A stretch of DNA of 64,000 nt from [Clostridium] hylemonae DSM 15053 (GCF_008281175.1 NZ_CP036524.1:992001-1056000); one strand, 5' to 3'; counted from the stretch's first letter, positions 16,432 through 26,125 are shown. Numbers and translations are program-made. Notes: generated from the letters alone by a model not told the origin.

Positions 16432-17331
16432 ATGAACAAAGGTATGCAGAAATATCTGGATAAAGCGGAAGTCCTCATCGAAGCACTTCCTTATATCCAG
16501 AGGTTTAACCGTAAGATCATCGTCGTAAAATACGGCGGCAGCGCCATGGTGGATGAGGACCTGAAAGAACAGGTCATCAAAGATGTGACCCTGCTTAAGC
16601 TCGTCGGCTTCAAGCCGATCATTGTCCACGGCGGGGGCAAGGAGATCAGCAGGTGGGTCGGCAAGGTCGGCATGGAACCGGAGTTCGTGAACGGCCTGCG
16701 GGTGACGGACGAGGCGACGATGGAGCTGGCTGAGATGGTGCTCGGCAAGGTGAATAAGAGCCTTGTGCAGCTTGTAGAAAGTCTTGGCGTCCGTGCGATC
16801 GGCATCAGCGGTAAAGACGGAGGTCTTCTCACAGTAGACAAGAAGCTGGCCGACGGAGAAGATATCGGATTTGTGGGAGAGATCAAAAAAGTAAATGCGG
16901 ATATTCTGTACGATCTGCTGGAGAAGGATTTCCTCCCGATCATATGCCCGGTCGGGCTGGACGACAGTTTTAATACATACAATATCAATGCCGATGATGC
17001 GGCCTGTGCCATCGCAAGAGCCATGCGGGCGGAAAAACTGGCGTTTCTTACAGATATCGAAGGCGTGTATAAAGATCCCCATGACCCGGAGACACTTATC
17101 TCAGAACTGAAAGTGTCAGAGGCGCGCAATTTGATGAATGAAGGATATATCGGAGGCGGCATGCTCCCGAAGCTTCACAACTGCATCGATGCCATAGAAC
17201 ACGGGGTATCGAGGGTCCATATCCTGGACGGAAGGATCCCGCACTGCCTTCTTCTGGAAATATTCACGAACAGAGGAATTGGAACAGCCATATTAAATGA
17301 CAGCGAAGAACGCTATTTCTACGGAGAATAA
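16432..17331 (+). CDS. argB: Acetylglutamate kinase
   Basis: A 299-residue ArgB, which phosphorylates N-acetylglutamate; often the arginine-feedback point in organisms with ArgJ. Motifs: [10 protein letters not shown] near residue 25, [10 protein letters not shown], and [12 protein letters not shown]. The N-terminal helix ([20 protein letters not shown]) is the kind found in arginine-sensitive hexameric enzymes, so feedback inhibition is likely but inferred. AAAAGGAG precedes the ATG. Confidence 0.97.
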   Translation: MNKGMQKYLDKAEVLIEALPYIQRFNRKIIVVKYGGSAMVDEDLKEQVIKDVTLLKLVGFKPIIVHGGGKEISRWVGKVGMEPEFVNGLRVTDEATMELAEMVLGKVNKSLVQLVESLGVRAIGISGKDGGLLTVDKKLADGEDIGFVGEIKKVNADILYDLLEKDFLPIICPVGLDDSFNTYNINADDAACAIARAMRAEKLAFLTDIEGVYKDPHDPETLISELKVSEARNLMNEGYIGGGMLPKLHNCIDAIEHGVSRVHILDGRIPHCLLLEIFTNRGIGTAILNDSEERYFYGE

Positions 17332-17336
17332 GAATT

Positions 17337-18515
17337 ATGAAAAATCAGTATATAGCAGATACGGATACAAATCTCGTTCATACATACAACCGTTTTCCGG
17401 TTGTGCTGGAAAGAGGAGAGGGCGTGTATCTATACGACGAAAAAGGGAAGAAATACCTTGATTTTGCCGCAGGTATCGCGGTCTCTTCCCTCGGGTACGG
17501 CAACAGAGAGTTCAACGATGCTCTGAAAGAACAGATAGACAGCCTGATCCACTCGTCAAACCTGTATTACAATACAACGTGCGGAAAAGCAGCCAAGGCG
17601 CTTGGGCGCATCACGGAAATGGACCGGGTGTTCTTTACGAACAGCGGGACGGAGGCCATCGAAGGAGCGCTTAAGGCGTCGAGAAAATACGCTTATAAAA
17701 AGCAGACCGGCCGCTGTGAGTTTATAGCCATGAAAGATTCCTTCCACGGCAGAAGCATGGGCGCGCTTTCCGTCACAGAACACGAGGCGTACCGTGCGCC
17801 GTTTGAACCGCTTATTCCGGGCGTGTCCTTTGCAGAGTTCAACAACCTGGAAAGCGTCAGGGCACTTGTGACAGACAAGACGTGTGCAGTCATTCTGGAG
17901 CCTCTCCAGGGGGAGGGCGGAATAAACAGAGCCGATGAAGCGTTCATGCAGGGCATCCGCAAGCTCTGTGATGAGGAGGGGATCCTCATGATCTGCGATG
18001 AGATCCAGTGCGGCATGGGCCGTACCGGAACGATGTTTGCATGGCAGGGCTACGGTACAAAGCCGGATATCATCGCGATGGCGAAAGCCATCGGAGGCGG
18101 GGTGCCGGTCGGAGCGTTCGCCATGACAGAGGAAGTCGCCCGTTATTCCCTTGAGCCAGGAGACCACGGAACGACATACGGAGGCAACCCGTTTGTGTGC
18201 GCCGCGGTGGCAAAGACGGTAGAGATCTTTGAGAGAGAAAAACTGACAGAACATGTGAAAGAGATGGGGCGCTACCTGACCGCACAACTGGAAGCGCTTA
18301 AAGAGACGTGCGATATGATATTGGAAGTGAGAGGAACAGGGCTGATCCAGGGTATCCGGCTTAAGAAGCCGGTCGGAGAGACTGTGCAGGCCGCCATCAA
18401 AGAAGGGCTTCTTGTCATCAGCGCGAGAAGCGATGTCATCCGTCTCGTGCCGCCGCTTGTCATCGAGAAAGAACATATCGATGAAATGATCGAAAAACTG
18501 AAGAAGGTGTTATAA
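17337..18515 (+). CDS. argD: Acetylornithine aminotransferase
   Basis: A 392-residue class III PLP aminotransferase converting N-acetylglutamate semialdehyde to N-acetylornithine. Motifs: FTNSGTEAIEGALK, the Asp-containing ICDEIQCGMGRTG, and the PLP-binding Lys in IAMAKAIGGGVPVG near residue 247. It begins 5 bp after argB with GGAGAA upstream. Last gene of the visible arg run; argF and argH are not in the window. Confidence 0.95.
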   Translation: MKNQYIADTDTNLVHTYNRFPVVLERGEGVYLYDEKGKKYLDFAAGIAVSSLGYGNREFNDALKEQIDSLIHSSNLYYNTTCGKAAKALGRITEMDRVFFTNSGTEAIEGALKASRKYAYKKQTGRCEFIAMKDSFHGRSMGALSVTEHEAYRAPFEPLIPGVSFAEFNNLESVRALVTDKTCAVILEPLQGEGGINRADEAFMQGIRKLCDEEGILMICDEIQCGMGRTGTMFAWQGYGTKPDIIAMAKAIGGGVPVGAFAMTEEVARYSLEPGDHGTTYGGNPFVCAAVAKTVEIFEREKLTEHVKEMGRYLTAQLEALKETCDMILEVRGTGLIQGIRLKKPVGETVQAAIKEGLLVISARSDVIRLVPPLVIEKEHIDEMIEKLKKVL

Positions 18516-18569
18516 CATAATTAACCAGTCATTGGATATACTATAGGTAAAACATAGGAGGTATATCTG

Positions 18570-19001
18570 ATGATTGGTTTTTTCATAGCTCTGCTGTCCG
18601 GAGCGTTAATGAGCGTGCAGGGAGTGTTCAATACACAGGTGACGAAGACGACCGGAATGTGGGTGAGCAACGGCTGGGTACAGCTGAGTGCCTTTGCCCT
18701 CTGCCTTGTGGCATGGCTTATCGCAGGCAGGGACAATGTTATGACACTTGCGAAGGTAGAACCGAAATACGTACTGCTCGGAGGCGTCATAGGCGCCGGG
18801 ATCACATGGACGGTGATCAAGAGCATGGAGCAGCTGGGGCCGGCAAAAGCGGCGCTGCTCATTGTCATCTCCCAGCTTATCATTGCGTATGTGATAGAAT
18901 TGTTCGGCCTGTTCGGAGTCGATAAACAGCCATTAGAGTGGCGCCGTGTGATCGGTATGGCGATCGCACTGATTGGAGTTGCAATTTTTCAATGGAAATA
19001 G
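18570..19001 (+). CDS. Small DMT-family transporter, YdcZ-like
   Basis: A 143-residue protein with four or five membrane segments over its whole length, resembling half-size drug/metabolite transporters of the YdcZ group (FIALLSGALMSVQGVFNTQV at the start, IGMAIALIGVAIFQW at the end). Such short forms work as dimers. AGGAGG precedes the ATG. The substrate is unknown. It begins 54 bp after argD and could be read from the same transcript. Confidence 0.85.
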   Translation: MIGFFIALLSGALMSVQGVFNTQVTKTTGMWVSNGWVQLSAFALCLVAWLIAGRDNVMTLAKVEPKYVLLGGVIGAGITWTVIKSMEQLGPAKAALLIVISQLIIAYVIELFGLFGVDKQPLEWRRVIGMAIALIGVAIFQWK

Positions 19002-19032
19002 TACAATAAATCTATCTGGCATAAGAGGGGTA

Positions 19033-19055
19033 TTTACAGTTTCGACAGCTGTAAA
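19033..19055 (+). promoter_or_regulatory. Inverted repeat overlapping the comEA ribosome site
   Basis: TTTACAG (19033-19039) and CTGTAAA (19049-19055) form a 7-bp stem with a 9-nt loop. The right arm shares bases with the AAAGGAGG site of the next gene, so the hairpin could limit translation. Confidence 0.45.
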
Positions 19056-19066
19056 GGAGGAATTTT

Positions 19067-19696
19067 ATGCTTGACAGATCAAGGAAAATCGGTTGTTTGA
19101 TGTGTATGCTTCTTGTACTCGCCCTGCCGGGATGCCGCGGGGAGGGGGCGGAAGAAGTGAGGGAACTTGACAACGCGCAGTCTGCGGCAGAAGAGCACGG
19201 AGAAAGCGCGGAGGAAGAGACACTGGAAACAGAAGGAAAAGATACGGAAGGATCCGGCCGTCAGCAGGAGATGTATGTCCATGTCTGCGGCCAGGTTCAT
19301 CAACCCGGTGTCTACCGGCTGCCTGCGGACAGCCGCGTGTTTGAAGCCGTGGAGGCCGCCGGCGGCATGAAGGAAGAGGCGGACAGCGCTTACCTTAACC
19401 AGGCAGAGATCCTGTCGGACGGGCAGCAGCTGTACATACCTGCCCTGGGAGAGGACATCAGCCGGGCAGAAACAGCCGGGGTACATCCTGACGAAAAGGA
19501 TGACGGAAAAATAAATATCAATACTGCTGCGAAAGAAGAACTCATGACTTTAAATGGCATAGGGGAAGCCAGAGCGGACAGTATTATAAAATACCGTGAA
19601 GAACATGGAGGTTTCCGATCCATAGAAGAACTGAAAGAAGTGGAAGGGATCAAAGATGGGATCTTTAATAAAGTTAAGGATCAGGTTAAGGTTTAG
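19067..19696 (+). CDS. comEA: ComEA-like DNA-binding competence protein (lipoprotein form)
   Basis: A 209-residue protein. Lipobox LPGC follows a signal stretch near residue 23; then an acidic linker, an SLBB domain (HVCGQVHQPGVYRLPADSRV, about residues 68-125), and a C-terminal helix-hairpin-helix pair (ININTAAKEELMTLNGIG and RSIEELKEVEGI). ComEA binds incoming DNA at the cell surface and hands it to ComEC, which lies 3 kb downstream. A lipid anchor in place of a membrane helix is a noteworthy variant. AAAGGAGG precedes the ATG. Confidence 0.9.
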   Translation: MLDRSRKIGCLMCMLLVLALPGCRGEGAEEVRELDNAQSAAEEHGESAEEETLETEGKDTEGSGRQQEMYVHVCGQVHQPGVYRLPADSRVFEAVEAAGGMKEEADSAYLNQAEILSDGQQLYIPALGEDISRAETAGVHPDEKDDGKININTAAKEELMTLNGIGEARADSIIKYREEHGGFRSIEELKEVEGIKDGIFNKVKDQVKV

Positions 19697-19719
19697 CGAA
19701 TTTAATAAGGGAGAGAAGT

Positions 19720-20409
19720 ATGAGTAAGAGAGTATTGGTCGTAGATGACGAAAAACTGATTGTGAAAGGTATCCGGTTCAGCCTGGAGCAGGACGGCATG
19801 GATGTGGACTGTGCGTATGACGGTGAAGAGGCGCTGAAGCTTTCCAGGGAGAATGCCTATGATATGATCCTGCTGGACGTAATGCTGCCGAAATATGACG
19901 GATTCCAGGTGTGCCAGCAGATACGGGAATTTTCCGACGTTCCGGTCGTCATGCTGACCGCCAAGGGAGATGACATGGATAAGATTCTAGGGCTTGAATA
20001 CGGGGCGGATGATTATATCACAAAGCCGTTTAACATTCTGGAGGTGAAGGCGCGCATCAAAGCGATCATGCGCCGCACGAGCAAGCGGGACAGCAAGACG
20101 GTAAATGATAAAGTTATCATAAAGAGAGAGATGAAGATCGACTGCGAGAGCCGCAGAGTATTTATCGAGGAGAAAGAGATCAATCTTACGGCCAAGGAAT
20201 TTGACCTTCTTGAGCTTCTGGCGATGAATCCCAACAAGGTGTACAGCAGGGAAAATCTTCTGAACATTGTCTGGGGATATGAGTATCCCGGAGACGCCAG
20301 GACGGTAGATGTACATATAAGGCGGCTGCGGGAGAAGATCGAGAAGAACCCCAGCGATCCGAAATACGTGTACACAAAGTGGGGAGTTGGTTATTATTTC
20401 AGGGGTTAG
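19720..20409 (+). CDS. OmpR-family response regulator
   Basis: A 229-residue regulator. The receiver domain has acidic D9/D10, phospho-acceptor D53 (MILLDVMLP), the Thr in MLTAKG and a Lys in YITKPF. The C-terminal winged helix contains NLTAKEFDLLELLA and DVHIRRLREKIE. Paired with the histidine kinase that overlaps its end by 23 bp. Its place between comEA and comEC invites a role in envelope or DNA-uptake control, but the targets are unknown. Confidence 0.95.
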   Translation: MSKRVLVVDDEKLIVKGIRFSLEQDGMDVDCAYDGEEALKLSRENAYDMILLDVMLPKYDGFQVCQQIREFSDVPVVMLTAKGDDMDKILGLEYGADDYITKPFNILEVKARIKAIMRRTSKRDSKTVNDKVIIKREMKIDCESRRVFIEEKEINLTAKEFDLLELLAMNPNKVYSRENLLNIVWGYEYPGDARTVDVHIRRLREKIEKNPSDPKYVYTKWGVGYYFRG

Positions 20410-21832
20410 AAAGTATTTCAAAAAAAATATATTCAAGAGTCTCCGCTTTCGGATCATCCTCCTGCTGCTGGCGGCAGGAATCATCCCATGCCTGATCATG
20501 AAAGCGGTGATCCTCAACAGTTATGAGAAGCGCGCGGTAGAGGTACGGACCGCGGATATACAGAATCAATGTACAATTCTATGTAACCAGTTAAGCGGCA
20601 TAGACTACTTAAACGGTATTACATCTGAGGTCATCAGGACAGAACTGACACAGCTGACCAACATCTACAACGGGCGGGTGATGGTCATTGACAGTGACTA
20701 TGAGATAGAAGAAGACACTTACAATCTCGATAAAGGGAAAACAATCATTTCAGAAGATGTCATCAAATGTTTCCAGGGAAAGAGTACAAGCCATTACGAT
20801 GCAAAAAACAGATATATAGAAGTGACTGCGCCGATCACAGAGGCAGAATCGGACGCGGTCAAAGGTGTCATGCTCGTGAGCGTATCTACAGATTCCATCG
20901 CGGACAGCATGGCGGTCCTGGAAGGGAATGCAAATGTGGTGGCGATCATTATTATCGTGACGATGACGGTGCTGGCATTTTTTGCAGGCGTCGTGATGGT
21001 GAAGCCGTTCAAGCGGATCACAGATTCTATCGGCGCTGTGACGGAAGGCTATGATGACAATTATCTGCATGAGAACGCGTATACGGAGACCGTGCTCCTG
21101 TCAGAAGCATTTAATAAAATGCTTGGAAGGATGAAAGTTTTAGATGACTCAAGACAGGAATTTGTTTCTAATGTATCACATGAGTTGAAAACGCCGCTGA
21201 CATCAATGAAGGTGCTCGCGGATTCTCTTCTGAGCCAGGAGGAAGTCCCGGTCGAGCTGTACCAGGAATTTATGGGTGATCTGTCCGAGGAGATAGAGAG
21301 AGAAAATAAGATCATCAATGATCTTCTGTCGCTCGTAAAGATGGACAAGACTGCCACGACGCTGAATATCAAGTCGGAAAATATCAATGAACTGGTGGAA
21401 AAGATACTGAAACGGCTCCGCCCGATCGCGGCAAACCGCAATGTTGAAGTCGTATATGAGAGCTTCAGGCCGGTCAGCGCGGAAGTGGACGAGATGAAAC
21501 TGTCGCTGGCACTGTCAAATCTCGTTGAGAATGCGGTCAAATATAACCATGACGGCGGATGGGTCCATGTATCGCTCAATGCGGACCACAAGTATTTTTA
21601 TGTGGAAGTGGCGGACTCCGGAATTGGAATACCGGAAGATGCGGTGGAACATATATTTGAACGGTTTTACCGAGTGGATAAATCACATTCCAGGGAGATC
21701 GGCGGTACAGGGCTCGGCCTGTCCATTGCGAGGAATGCCATCGTCATGCACAGAGGCGCGGTCAAGGTGTACAGCCAGGAAGGGGAAGGCACTACATTTA
21801 CGATCAGGATCCCGCTGACATATGTGTCATGA
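20387..21832 (+). CDS. Sensor histidine kinase
   Basis: About 481 residues: a membrane helix near residues 20-40, an extracellular domain of about 140 residues, a second helix (AIIIIVTMTVLAFFAGVVMV), HAMP, a dimerisation domain with the phospho-His in NVSHELKTPLTS, and an ATPase domain with NLVENAVKYN, GIGIPED and GTGLGLSIAR. The start is uncertain: TTG inside the regulator gene is used because no ATG or GTG occurs before the first helix, and its ribosome site is poor. Cognate to the preceding regulator. Confidence 0.93.
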   Translation: MVIISGVRKYFKKNIFKSLRFRIILLLLAAGIIPCLIMKAVILNSYEKRAVEVRTADIQNQCTILCNQLSGIDYLNGITSEVIRTELTQLTNIYNGRVMVIDSDYEIEEDTYNLDKGKTIISEDVIKCFQGKSTSHYDAKNRYIEVTAPITEAESDAVKGVMLVSVSTDSIADSMAVLEGNANVVAIIIIVTMTVLAFFAGVVMVKPFKRITDSIGAVTEGYDDNYLHENAYTETVLLSEAFNKMLGRMKVLDDSRQEFVSNVSHELKTPLTSMKVLADSLLSQEEVPVELYQEFMGDLSEEIERENKIINDLLSLVKMDKTATTLNIKSENINELVEKILKRLRPIAANRNVEVVYESFRPVSAEVDEMKLSLALSNLVENAVKYNHDGGWVHVSLNADHKYFYVEVADSGIGIPEDAVEHIFERFYRVDKSHSREIGGTGLGLSIARNAIVMHRGAVKVYSQEGEGTTFTIRIPLTYVS

Positions 21833-21848
21833 CAGAAAGGAGGACCAG

Positions 21849-22775
21849 ATGAAGAAGAAATATGTGAGATGCCTCTGCATCCTGTCCGCAGCTATCCTTC
21901 TGTCCGGCTGCCAAAGAGGCGGAAAGCCAGGGACAACGGGTACATGCATGTATTATGTAAACGCCGAAGGGACGGGACTTGGCAAAGAGGCATACGATAT
22001 AAAAGGAGACAGCGCAGAAGAAGAGATCAAGTCCGTGCTTAAGGATATGTACAAAGAACCGGAGGATGACGATTACCGGAGCGCCTTTCCGGGAGAAATT
22101 AAAGTGGACGACTGGAAACTGGAGAAAGGGAGACTGAACCTCTACTTTAACGAGAGTTACAAGGACATGGACGCCGCGTCGGAAATACTGCTGCGGGCTG
22201 CAGTCGTTCAGACGCTTGTGCAGATCGCGGGAGTCGATTATGTGAATTTTTACGCAGGCGGCGAACCGCTCACAGACAATGAGGGAGATGAGATCGGCTA
22301 TATGCATGCGGAAGATTTTGTGCAGAATACCGGTTCCAGTCTTCACTCGTACCAGCTGGCCAATCTTCATCTGTACTATATCAATAAAAAGGGGGGCAGG
22401 CTTGGCGAGGAAGAAGTCAGTGTCCGCTATAACAGTAATATGTCCATCGAAAAACTTGTCGTCGAACAGATCATAAAAGGCCCTTCCATGCAGGAACACC
22501 AGCCGTCGGTACCGCCCGAGACAAAGCTCCTTGGCATATCGGTCAAAGACGGTATCTGCTACGTCAATTTTGACGATGGCTTTATGAACGCCGTGTATGG
22601 AGTGAGTCCTGAACTTACGGTCTATTCCCTTGTAAACTCTATTGTGGAAGCGGGCGATGCAAACGAAGTGCAGATATCGGTGAACGGCGAGACTGATGTA
22701 AAATATCAGGGAGTCATAGACCTGAGCAAACCGCTCTCCAGAAATCTCGAATTGGAGGAAGGTGGAGTAAAATAG
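21849..22775 (+). CDS. GerMN-domain lipoprotein
   Basis: A 308-residue lipoprotein (lipobox LLSGC near residue 20) with two copies of the GerMN domain, each ending in a stretch like LTVYSLVNSIVEAG or LLRAAVVQTLVQI. The domain occurs in B. subtilis GerM, which acts in sporulation and germination. AAAGGAGG precedes the ATG; an upstream in-frame codon inside the kinase gene is rejected. It follows the kinase by 16 bp, as in other clusters where a secreted GerMN lipoprotein accompanies a two-component system. Confidence 0.88.
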   Translation: MKKKYVRCLCILSAAILLSGCQRGGKPGTTGTCMYYVNAEGTGLGKEAYDIKGDSAEEEIKSVLKDMYKEPEDDDYRSAFPGEIKVDDWKLEKGRLNLYFNESYKDMDAASEILLRAAVVQTLVQIAGVDYVNFYAGGEPLTDNEGDEIGYMHAEDFVQNTGSSLHSYQLANLHLYYINKKGGRLGEEEVSVRYNSNMSIEKLVVEQIIKGPSMQEHQPSVPPETKLLGISVKDGICYVNFDDGFMNAVYGVSPELTVYSLVNSIVEAGDANEVQISVNGETDVKYQGVIDLSKPLSRNLELEEGGVK

Positions 22776-22807
22776 GTAAAAACAGAATATTATGCAGCGT
22801 ATGTCTT

Positions 22808-25036
22808 TTGTTTTCCGTTGTCCTCACCGCGGCTGTCTGCCTGGGCGGGGACCGGTTTGTGAAAGAACGGAAGATAACGCCGCTTATGCGGGAAGCCAGG
22901 TCCGGTGATTCACTGAGCATCACCGGACAGGTGTACGCGATAGAGGAAAAATCTGAATATCAAATCTTATATCTGAAAAATAATACAGTCAAGTTCCAAA
23001 GGCAGATGCTGGAGGAGTCAAAATTCATCGTTTATGATACATCCAAACAAAAAGTCAAAGCAGGAAACAAAGCGGCGGCAGAGGGAAAAGTCAAGTTCTT
23101 TGAGGAGCCGCGCAATCCGGGGAATTTCAATGAAAAACAATATTATGAAAAGCAGGGGATCCACGCCTGTATGTGGGCCGATAGTATGAAAGTCACCGAC
23201 AGCCGCGTCTGGAAGGTGAGAGACGGCCTTTTTTCATTCCGGCGGAAATGGAAGGCGGTCTTATATGAGTTTATGGGAGAAAAGCAAGGCGCGCTGCTCT
23301 CCGGCATTATGCTCGGGGACAAGTCTGATATCGACCCGGAGGTGAAAGAACTGTACCAGATCAACGGTATCGGCCATATCCTCGCCATATCCGGCCTGCA
23401 TCTTACCTTCATAGGATTCGGCCTGTACCGCGCCGTCCGGCGTCTGAGCGGCTCCTGCACCGCAGGGGGCATATGCGGTATCTTATTTCTCGCAGTCTAC
23501 ATACTTATGACAGGCGTTTCGGTCTCTGCGGTGCGCGCGGCGGTCATGTTCCTATTTCGGGCCGGCGCCGAGATGGCAGGCCGCCATTATGATGCCCCGA
23601 CGGCTCTTTCTGCCGCCGCGGTCACTGTGCTCGTCTGGCGGCCCCTTCATCTGTATGACGGCGGATTCTGGCTCTCCTTCGGGGCGGTCTTTGGCGCGGC
23701 GGTCATACTGCCCCTGTTTAAAAAGCTGCCGGTACAGGGGCTGTGGGCAAACGTCAGTATACAAATATCCATCTTACCGGTCCTTCTCTATTATTTCTAT
23801 GAATTTCCGCTTTACAGCCTCTTTCTGAACCTGCTTGTTGTCCCGCTCATGTCGGTGCTGCTTTTCCTGGGGCTGGCAGGCAGCGCCGCCGGACTTATCG
23901 CAGAACTGCCGGGAGAAGCAGTCTTTACCGTGTGCAGGATGATACTTAAGCTTTATGAATGGATCTGCCGAACGGCAGCTGCGTTTCCGGCGGCCAGGAT
24001 CATTACAGGAAAGCCGCCTCTTGCCGGCGTCGTCTGCTATTACATTCTGCTGGCTTTTGTACTCCTTATGTGGAGCCGCCGGGGACAGAGACAAAACGGT
24101 GTGAAAAGAGAAAAATATATAGCAAAGTATATAATAATATCCGGGATCACATGGGTTCTGGCGTTTTTGATTCTGCTGCTTCCGGCAAAAATCGGAAGAG
24201 GCGGCATGCTTGAGATCACGATGCTTGATGTGGGGCAGGGGGACGGGATCTACATGAAAAGTCCGTCGGGCACGACTTACTTTTTTGACGGGGGGAGCAG
24301 TGACGTGCGGCAGGCGGGAAAGTACCGTATAGAATCTTTTCTTGCGTATAAAGGGACCGGGACGCTTGACTATGTCTTTATCTCCCACGGTGACAGCGAC
24401 CATATGAACGGGATACGTGAGATGATAGAGAGAGGCCCGCTTGGCATCTCTGTCAGACATCTCGTGCTGCCGCGGAAAGAAGTGTGGGATGACAGTCTTG
24501 CCAGTCTGGCCAGGCTTGCCGGGGAAAAGGGGACAGAGGTGCTCATCATGAAGCCGGGACAGAGCATCCGGGACGGCCGGCTGTCGCTTCTCTGTATGCA
24601 TCCTGGCAGCAGGTACGGCAATGAGCCGGGCAATGCAGCCTCCATGTGTATATGGGCCAGATACGCAGGCTTTGACATGTTGTTTACCGGCGATGTGGAA
24701 GGGGCGGGGGAGGCAGAACTTACCGGCTTTCTCAGAGAGACAAAAGCAGAGCGGGAAAAAGAGGGGTTCGACGGCGTTCTCGAGATTCTGAAAGTGGCGC
24801 ATCACGGCTCTAAGAATTCCACGGCAGAGGAATTCCTGACGGAGACAGATCCGGTATATGGCTTCATCTCTGCGGGGAGAAATAACCGGTATGGACATCC
24901 CCATGAAGAGACGGTGGAGAGACTTAAGGAGCGCGGGTGCCGGCTTTTCTGTACCCAGACGGACGGCGCCGTCACCGTCAGAACAGACGGCGTTCAGATG
25001 TATCTTTCCGTGTTTGTTTCAAGCGCGGATAAATAA
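22808..25036 (+). CDS. comEC: DNA internalization protein ComEC/Rec2
   Basis: At least 742 residues: an N-terminal soluble DUF4131 region, the Competence membrane domain (LSGIMLGDKSDIDPEVKELY then GIGHILAISGLHLTFIGFGL), about ten membrane helices, and a C-terminal MBL domain with LDVGQGDGIY, ISHGDSDHMNG and VAHHGSKNST. It forms the channel for single-strand DNA uptake. The start is a problem: TTG 22808 has no ribosome site. The frame is open upstream to an ATA at 22772 that overlaps the previous stop (ATAG), lies behind GGAGGAAGGTGGAG and would add a basic segment plus the rest of the first helix. Confidence 0.9.
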   Translation: MFSVVLTAAVCLGGDRFVKERKITPLMREARSGDSLSITGQVYAIEEKSEYQILYLKNNTVKFQRQMLEESKFIVYDTSKQKVKAGNKAAAEGKVKFFEEPRNPGNFNEKQYYEKQGIHACMWADSMKVTDSRVWKVRDGLFSFRRKWKAVLYEFMGEKQGALLSGIMLGDKSDIDPEVKELYQINGIGHILAISGLHLTFIGFGLYRAVRRLSGSCTAGGICGILFLAVYILMTGVSVSAVRAAVMFLFRAGAEMAGRHYDAPTALSAAAVTVLVWRPLHLYDGGFWLSFGAVFGAAVILPLFKKLPVQGLWANVSIQISILPVLLYYFYEFPLYSLFLNLLVVPLMSVLLFLGLAGSAAGLIAELPGEAVFTVCRMILKLYEWICRTAAAFPAARIITGKPPLAGVVCYYILLAFVLLMWSRRGQRQNGVKREKYIAKYIIISGITWVLAFLILLLPAKIGRGGMLEITMLDVGQGDGIYMKSPSGTTYFFDGGSSDVRQAGKYRIESFLAYKGTGTLDYVFISHGDSDHMNGIREMIERGPLGISVRHLVLPRKEVWDDSLASLARLAGEKGTEVLIMKPGQSIRDGRLSLLCMHPGSRYGNEPGNAASMCIWARYAGFDMLFTGDVEGAGEAELTGFLRETKAEREKEGFDGVLEILKVAHHGSKNSTAEEFLTETDPVYGFISAGRNNRYGHPHEETVERLKERGCRLFCTQTDGAVTVRTDGVQMYLSVFVSSADK

Positions 25037-25111
25037 GGAAACGGTTGAATTAAAATCTAAAATTCAGTATACTGAGATACAGGATAAAAATATAGAAGTG
25101 AGGTAATGATC

Positions 25112-26125
25112 ATGACGTATGAGGAAGTATTGGCAAATGCCAGAACATGTATGGGAGAACACTGTAAAGCCTGTCCGGTATGTAACGGAAAGGCATGCAC
25201 AAATAAAGTGCCGGGACCAGGGGCAAAAGGAAGCGGAACAGTGGCGGTACGCAACTATGAGAAATGGCAGGAACTTTGCGTGAACATGGACACGATCTGT
25301 GAAAACAGACCGGTGGATATGACCTTTGAGGTATTTGGAAAGACGTTCAAGTATCCGGTATTTGCAGCGCCGATAGGCGCCATGAAGCTTCACTACGGCG
25401 ATAAGTATGATGATCTGGAATACAACGATATCCTCGTATCTGCCTGCGCGGACGCCGGGATCGCAGCGTTCACAGGCGACGGCACGAATCCGGATGTCAT
25501 GAAAGCGGCAGCGAAAGCCATAGGCCGGAAGGAAGGACGGGGAATACCGACGATAAAACCGTGGGATATTAATACATTGAAAGAAAAATTTGCGCTCGTC
25601 AAGGAGGCAGGCCCGTTTGCGGCCGCCATGGATATCGATGCGGCCGGACTGCCGTTTCTTAAGAATCTGACCCCTCCGGCGGGGAGCAAAACTGTGGAAG
25701 AATTAAAAGAGATCGTGGCGGAGGCGGGCGTGCCGTTCGTCATAAAGGGAGTGATGACCGTCAAAGGCGCTCTGAAGGCAAAGGAGGCCGGGGCAGCCGC
25801 CATTGTAGTCTCCAACCACGGGGGCCGCGTGCTCGACCAGTGTCCGGCAACGGCGGAGGTGCTGGAAGAGATCGCGGAGGCGGCCGGCAGTGATATGAAG
25901 GTATTCGTGGACGGCGGGATCCGTTCCGGTGTAGACATATTCAAAGCGCTTGCGCTCGGGGCAGACGCGGTGCTCATCGGAAGGCCGTACGTGACCGCTG
26001 TGTATGGCGGCGGGGCTGAAGGAGTTGCCGCATATACGTCTAGGCTTGCGGCGGAGCTCTCCGACACGATGGCTATGTGCGGCGCTCACAGTCTGGATGA
26101 GATAACAAGGGATATGGTGCGTTAA
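25112..26125 (+). CDS. FMN-dependent alpha-hydroxy-acid oxidizing protein
   Basis: A 337-residue TIM-barrel flavoprotein of the lactate/glycolate oxidase superfamily. FMN and active-site segments: FAAPIGAMK, IVVSNHGGR (Arg-His-Gly type), FVDGGIRSG and GADAVLIGRPYV. The N-terminus has five Cys (in CMGEHC, KACPVC and KAC) ahead of the barrel, suggesting a metal or Fe-S site not found in classical oxidases. The start at 25112 is 7 bp behind GTGAGGT; an ATG two codons earlier is too close. Electron acceptor unknown; true oxidase activity is unlikely in an anaerobe. Confidence 0.9.
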   Translation: MTYEEVLANARTCMGEHCKACPVCNGKACTNKVPGPGAKGSGTVAVRNYEKWQELCVNMDTICENRPVDMTFEVFGKTFKYPVFAAPIGAMKLHYGDKYDDLEYNDILVSACADAGIAAFTGDGTNPDVMKAAAKAIGRKEGRGIPTIKPWDINTLKEKFALVKEAGPFAAAMDIDAAGLPFLKNLTPPAGSKTVEELKEIVAEAGVPFVIKGVMTVKGALKAKEAGAAAIVVSNHGGRVLDQCPATAEVLEEIAEAAGSDMKVFVDGGIRSGVDIFKALALGADAVLIGRPYVTAVYGGGAEGVAAYTSRLAAELSDTMAMCGAHSLDEITRDMVR

